This document shows positions 60,012-64,000 of a DNA stretch of 64,000 nt, one piece after another (the stretch's first letter is position 1; each line of letters opens with the position of its first letter). The notes beneath the pieces were generated by a model that had not been told where the DNA came from, ran no database searches, and saw only the letters and a list, made by a program, of their open reading frames with translations. Source of the stretch: Chitinophagaceae bacterium 26-R-25 (lineage in GTDB: Bacteria; Bacteroidota; Bacteroidia; Chitinophagales; Chitinophagaceae); the NCBI GenBank assembly GCA_029906195.1, contig JARWSJ010000002.1, positions 930,001-994,000 of the forward strand, given 5' to 3'. The position numbers and the translations under genes are program-made.

Positions 60012-60629
60012 ATGGACAATTTAATTTACATACAAATTTCATCCGGACGTGGTCCTGCGGAATGCGAAAGGGTTGTTGCCAAAGTGCAACAACTCTTATT
60101 AAAAGAAGCGGTAGTGAGATCATTGTCTGTAACCGTAATCGATAAAACAAACGGTCAGATAAATGGCACCTTGCAATCAACTTTGTTGCAGGTGCAGGGC
60201 GAGAATTTGAAAGGTTTTGTAAACGAATGGGAGGGAACCATTCAATGGATAGGAAAGAGCCCGTACAGAAAATTTCACAAGCGCAAGAACTGGTTTGTAA
60301 GCGTGCAGGCATTTTCGCCGTCGAAGGAGATTGCCTTTGATGCAAAAGAAGTGGAATTCAAAACCTGTCGCGCTTCCGGCCCCGGCGGACAAAATGTAAA
60401 CAAAACGGAAACGGCGGTTAGGGCAACTCATATTGCATCTGGTATTAGCGTAATGGCCAGCGATACAAGATCGCAGCACCAGAATAAAAAGCTTGCTTTG
60501 GAACGGTTGCAACTAAAAATAAAAGCGTGGCAAATGGAAGAGCAAATGAATAACATTGAAGCGCAGTGGAGCCAGCATACAAGTTTGAAGAGGGGAGATG
60601 CGGTGAAGGTTTTGACGGGCGACCTGTAA
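60012..60629 (+). CDS. prfH: Peptide chain release factor H (PrfH)
   Basis: 205 aa from the ATG at 60012 (MDNLIYIQISSGRGPAECER). An in-frame ATG at 59982 exists but lies inside the hairpin repeat. It is short, with only the catalytic domain and lacking the codon-recognition domain of RF1/RF2. The GGQ motif is at residues 125-127 in CRASGPGGQNVNKTETAVRA, followed by the conserved SDTRSQHQNKKLALERL. PrfH releases peptides from ribosomes whose decoding centre has been cut by a toxin such as a colicin-type nuclease, before RtcB2 reseals the rRNA. It is a cytoplasmic operon partner of rtcB. Confidence 0.95.
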   Translation: MDNLIYIQISSGRGPAECERVVAKVQQLLLKEAVVRSLSVTVIDKTNGQINGTLQSTLLQVQGENLKGFVNEWEGTIQWIGKSPYRKFHKRKNWFVSVQAFSPSKEIAFDAKEVEFKTCRASGPGGQNVNKTETAVRATHIASGISVMASDTRSQHQNKKLALERLQLKIKAWQMEEQMNNIEAQWSQHTSLKRGDAVKVLTGDL

Positions 60630-60721
60630 GTCGTTTTACCCAGCATTATAAGGACGCAGCGTTTGCATGGAAATTGAGTGAAGTAGGAGTTAAAATGCTT
60701 GAAAAAATGACTTTCAACGCA

Positions 60722-60729
60722 TATATTTG
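60722..60729 (+). promoter_or_regulatory. -7 box TATATTTG of the delta-60 gene
   Basis: An exact TAnnTTTG box, 25 bases before the ATG at 60755. Confidence 0.65.
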
Positions 60730-60754
60730 GTTTGAACCATTATACAAACCCTCG

Positions 60755-63700
60755 ATGAAACCCTTCCTTGTAACCCTATGCGTCCTTATCACTTCTGTGT
60801 GTTTTGCGCAAACTTCTTTGCGCCCCGATCTTTCTTTCGGGAAAGGGGGAAATGCTTTTATCAATCTTTTCGATTCTGCCTGGAATGGAATGGTTGCAGA
60901 TTTTGATATTGATACAGCAGGAAACACTTATTTCATAGCCAATAAGAACTATAATACTGATGGTGGGAGTTACCTCAGCGACAATATCATTTGTAAAATA
61001 AACAAACGGGGAATATTGGATTCCACTTTTTACGAGAACGGATTCAGAACGCTGGGTTTTGGTGTTTTTTATTTTTCCCGTACCGACTACAGTATTCCAA
61101 CATACTCCCCAAATTTTGTAAGCTTATCTTATGATCAAAAGAGCATTTGGGTTGTCGATTACTCATACTCATACACTCCCGATAACGGCGTGTGTTTAAA
61201 GCTAAAGCTCAACGGTGAACTGGATTCCTCCTTTGGGGTAAATGGCTACAAGCAAATTAGAGTTTCAAATGGCGCAAGAGAAATACGAGCTACACCCGAC
61301 AATGGATTTGTGATAATTGGGCCCAATGGTACCTCCAGCGCACTCAGCGTTGGGGTTACTAAGTTTACCAACGCCGGCAATCGTGATTCCACCTACAACG
61401 GAACAGGCAGTGCCGATTTTGTTATCAATACAAAAGGCAGGGCCAAATACTCCAGCGCAGTTTATTTGCCTTCCGGTGAGGTTTTTATTAGTGGGGCGTT
61501 TGGCACGGGGGTCTTAAACGAGGATTCGGTTTTCGTGGTGAAATTCACTAATAAAGGAAAACCGGACTCAAGTTTTGGAATTAATGGTATTGTCAGAAAT
61601 GGTACGTATGTAGGCAATTGGGTCATAAATGACTACCTGGACAGAATCATGATATTACCTGACTCCTGTGTTATGGTCAACAAATATCGCGGAGGAAGTA
61701 TTGATCAATTCAAGTTTACAAAAAATGGTAAACCTGACACCTCGTTCGCGCCAAATGGGTACAAGCGTTCAAACTTCTTTGCATCCAAAGCATCTAAGCT
61801 CATTGGTCGCTATAAAGATCCATATGATTTGCACTTTTGGATGACAGGCGTAGAGCGTGATTCAAGTCGTTATACCGGCCTTCGTCTAAAACAAGATGGT
61901 AATCTCGACTCAACCTACATTAAAAAATCTTTACCACTTGCCACCTTAGATACAAACGGGTTTCCTGTTTTCGATGAGTTCTCCATAGTCACTGGTGACA
62001 AAATAACAGGAATGGATCTTACAGGACGAAAGATTGGAAAGTTACTTACAAACGGAAATGTTGATTCAAGCTACGCTTCTAATGGAAAGACATTTGTCCA
62101 GCTTAGATCGAGTTATGAGGAGCTGCTTGATATGCAACCTGCTCCTGATGGCAAAATGGTTGGAATAGTTAGAGATGAAGGTTTTTATGACTTTTTTCTT
62201 TTTCGCCTACAGGCAGATGGATCCAAAGACAGCAGTTTTGGTGATAATGGTGCACGGAAGATAGTTGGACAATATGAGCCCACCACCATCCCGTTTCGCG
62301 ACGTTAGCAGTCATTTAGGCAAAATACTCGTCGATAACAAAAAACGGATTCTTACATTTTTCGAAAGAACCGGTTTTCCTGAAGATCATCACCCCATGGA
62401 GAAATTCCATGGATTCATAATCGAACGCTTCGTGGAGAATGGAAATTATGATTCTGCATTTGGAAAAAATGGTCGGGTATCGGTCGCCGATTGGAGCGGG
62501 TTAGAATATAGGTTCGTGAAAGCCATTGTACAACCTGATAACAAAATTTTGCTTCTGTTTACACAAAGTTCGGGATCTGGTGACATAGCCGTGTATCGTT
62601 TAAATGAAGATGGGTCATTTGATCAATCTTTTGGAGTCAATGGAATGGCGGTAATCGACTTCCTTAGCGAGTTTGGAAAAGACGTGTGGTACATTGATGA
62701 ACCTCATGACCAAGCCCAAAATATGGTGCTGCTTAGAGACGGGGCAATTGTAGTTGTAGGGAATGTAGATGATAGTTATTCAAAATACGCAGTAAAACTG
62801 GACAGGTTTGGAAAACTGATCAAGGGAGGTCCAGATAAAGGAAAGGTTACAATAGGAGGTGGTGACGATTATAACGTGCTTTACATGCAAGAAACCGATG
62901 ATGGTAAAATTATGTATGTCTCGACTAATCGAAGTACTCAAAGCAATTGGCAGTGGATCACAGTTAATAGGCTCAACAGAGACCTGACTGCAGATACATC
63001 CTATTTAGCGGGATATCTTTCAAGTTTAGATACGGCAGTCTCTGTTCGTACGTTTCATATAACACATGATGGCACCGTGTTTTTGGGCGGCTATAAAGGC
63101 AGACCAGTTGTTATGAGCTTTCTTCCAAATGGAAAGTTAAACACAACATTGGGAAACAACGGGCTGTACAACTTTTCTGACTGCCTTCCGGATACACTAA
63201 CCAATTCTTATAATTTTAGTAAGGGGTTCGAACATCCTTTAATGTCTATGTTTAAGGACAAAAGAGATCAGTTAATGGTAGGTATTACAGCAGTTCGAAA
63301 TAGGGACCCTGATGTCTTCCTGGCTAATAGAATTATAAATGACACGCCAAAAGTACATTATGGTAGATTGACCTGCTGGTCGAAAAGTTTTTATCCCGGT
63401 AATAATAAAATATTGGTTACAGTAAACGGATGGGTCGATTCATTGACCCGAACATTGTCAGTAGAACCTGAATGCAGCGGAGAAGGATCACTTGTTTATG
63501 TTTTGCCAGTAGGAGATTATCAATTGAAAGCTATATGTGGCGATAGTGTTGTGAGTCAAAGAATATCAATAGTACAAGACAGTTGCGTTAAAAAAGAACT
63601 ATCCTTCTATACGGTACTAGATGGCAATGTTACTTTTTGGACGAGGAGCATGTGCCAGGGATCAAACAAAATAGCAGTTGCAATTAGCAATAAAAAAGAT

Positions 63701-64000
63701 TCTTTAACGCATGTATCAACAGCAGAGCCAAACTGCAATGCGGCCAATGCACTAACTTATTCTTTACAACCGGGAACCTATTTTTACAAAGCCTGGTGCG
63801 GTGCTGATTCCATTGAATCTTTGATAACCATAAAACCAGGTGAATGCAAGAAAAAAGAACTTGTATTTGCAAACCAGCCTGAACCGAGTGGTGTGCATGT
63901 ATTTCCTAATCCTGCACACAATACAATTAAAGTTTCGCTTGATGTGAGTGACGTGGGCACGGCTCGCATCTTAGATTTGAATGGCCGGCTGCTCATTCGC
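60755..64000 (+). CDS. Secreted delta-60 repeat protein with type IX sorting domain, partial
   Basis: The frame is open for 1082 codons to the right edge. Signal peptide (MKPFLVTLCVLITSVCFAQ). The body holds repeated delta-60 elements, e.g. NGELDSSFGVNGYKQI, KGKPDSSFGINGIVRN, DGSKDSSFGDNGARKI, NGNYDSAFGKNGRVSV and DGSFDQSFGVNGMAVI, which build beta-propeller-like folds. Near the end come two tandem ~80-residue modules with paired cysteines (CWSKSFYPGNNKI ... ECSGEGSLVYVLPVGDYQLKAIC; SMCQGSNKI ... NCNAANALTYSLQPGTYFYKAWC). The last residues visible, VHVFPNPAHNTIKVSLDVS, begin a type IX secretion sorting domain. It is exported to the surface or medium; the function is unknown. Only the end of the sorting domain is missing. 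Confidence 0.85.
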   Translation, partial: MKPFLVTLCVLITSVCFAQTSLRPDLSFGKGGNAFINLFDSAWNGMVADFDIDTAGNTYFIANKNYNTDGGSYLSDNIICKINKRGILDSTFYENGFRTLGFGVFYFSRTDYSIPTYSPNFVSLSYDQKSIWVVDYSYSYTPDNGVCLKLKLNGELDSSFGVNGYKQIRVSNGAREIRATPDNGFVIIGPNGTSSALSVGVTKFTNAGNRDSTYNGTGSADFVINTKGRAKYSSAVYLPSGEVFISGAFGTGVLNEDSVFVVKFTNKGKPDSSFGINGIVRNGTYVGNWVINDYLDRIMILPDSCVMVNKYRGGSIDQFKFTKNGKPDTSFAPNGYKRSNFFASKASKLIGRYKDPYDLHFWMTGVERDSSRYTGLRLKQDGNLDSTYIKKSLPLATLDTNGFPVFDEFSIVTGDKITGMDLTGRKIGKLLTNGNVDSSYASNGKTFVQLRSSYEELLDMQPAPDGKMVGIVRDEGFYDFFLFRLQADGSKDSSFGDNGARKIVGQYEPTTIPFRDVSSHLGKILVDNKKRILTFFERTGFPEDHHPMEKFHGFIIERFVENGNYDSAFGKNGRVSVADWSGLEYRFVKAIVQPDNKILLLFTQSSGSGDIAVYRLNEDGSFDQSFGVNGMAVIDFLSEFGKDVWYIDEPHDQAQNMVLLRDGAIVVVGNVDDSYSKYAVKLDRFGKLIKGGPDKGKVTIGGGDDYNVLYMQETDDGKIMYVSTNRSTQSNWQWITVNRLNRDLTADTSYLAGYLSSLDTAVSVRTFHITHDGTVFLGGYKGRPVVMSFLPNGKLNTTLGNNGLYNFSDCLPDTLTNSYNFSKGFEHPLMSMFKDKRDQLMVGITAVRNRDPDVFLANRIINDTPKVHYGRLTCWSKSFYPGNNKILVTVNGWVDSLTRTLSVEPECSGEGSLVYVLPVGDYQLKAICGDSVVSQRISIVQDSCVKKELSFYTVLDGNVTFWTRSMCQGSNKIAVAISNKKDSLTHVSTAEPNCNAANALTYSLQPGTYFYKAWCGADSIESLITIKPGECKKKELVFANQPEPSGVHVFPNPAHNTIKVSLDVSDVGTARILDLNGRLLIR

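Overview
The window looks like chromosomal DNA of a Bacteroidota bacterium, most likely of the Chitinophagaceae. The evidence is two SusC/SusD pairs with glycoside hydrolases, a one-protein hybrid two-component regulator, a secreted protein with a type IX sorting domain, a class III Fic protein, and many -7 boxes of the form TAnnTTTG. No rRNA, tRNA, CRISPR array, transposase or phage gene was seen.

Layout. 1-16 kb is a mixed housekeeping and envelope region: MacB-type permease (cut by the left edge), esterase-like hydrolase, PQQ dehydrogenase with a haem c domain, ferritin-like protein, SnoaL-like protein, small barrel protein, ricin-type lectin lipoprotein, a giant AsmA-like protein, a GAF protein with an apparently dead kinase domain, a VOC protein, a bestrophin-like channel and a BamA-type barrel. 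16.4-27.6 kb is PUL 1: SusR-like membrane regulator, SusC, SusD, a GH71-like enzyme and a SusB-type GH97, which together point to alpha-glucan (possibly alpha-1,3-glucan) use. 28.4-30.9 kb carries an RsmF-type methyltransferase and a LysM/RlpA-like protein. 31.2-49.6 kb is PUL 2: hybrid sensor-regulator, GH31 with a PA14 insert (alpha-xylosidase type), SusC, SusD, a SusE-position lipoprotein and a GH2 beta-galactosidase. This resembles the exo-acting half of a xyloglucan locus. It is interrupted by an Rrf2-RIC nitrosative-stress module and by a Fic gene. 49.8-58 kb holds YdcF, GNAT, YigZ, RibD, PrmC, a multi-PAS kinase and a cystathionine beta-synthase type enzyme. 58.2-60.6 kb is an RtcB-PrfH pair for repairing and rescuing damaged ribosomes. 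The right end is a delta-60 repeat, type IX-secreted protein cut by the edge.

The most unusual feature runs through the whole window. Nearly every intergenic gap holds an inverted repeat. Most arms are short tandem arrays of about 7-10 bp units from at least eight unrelated sequence families; others are single short palindromes. In almost all of them the strand read on entering the palindrome carries TAA, TAG or TGA, and several genes end on a stop codon inside an arm. For the 8-bp unit TAACTGAA the entering strand has stops in all frames and the opposite strand has none. This suggests paired, orientation-controlled translational-stop and hairpin elements at gene ends. I know of no description of such a rule, but I could not search for one.

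Start codons were re-chosen where the longest reading frame ran through a repeat, a promoter or a neighbour. Functions rest on motifs seen by eye and on family knowledge; no database search was run.
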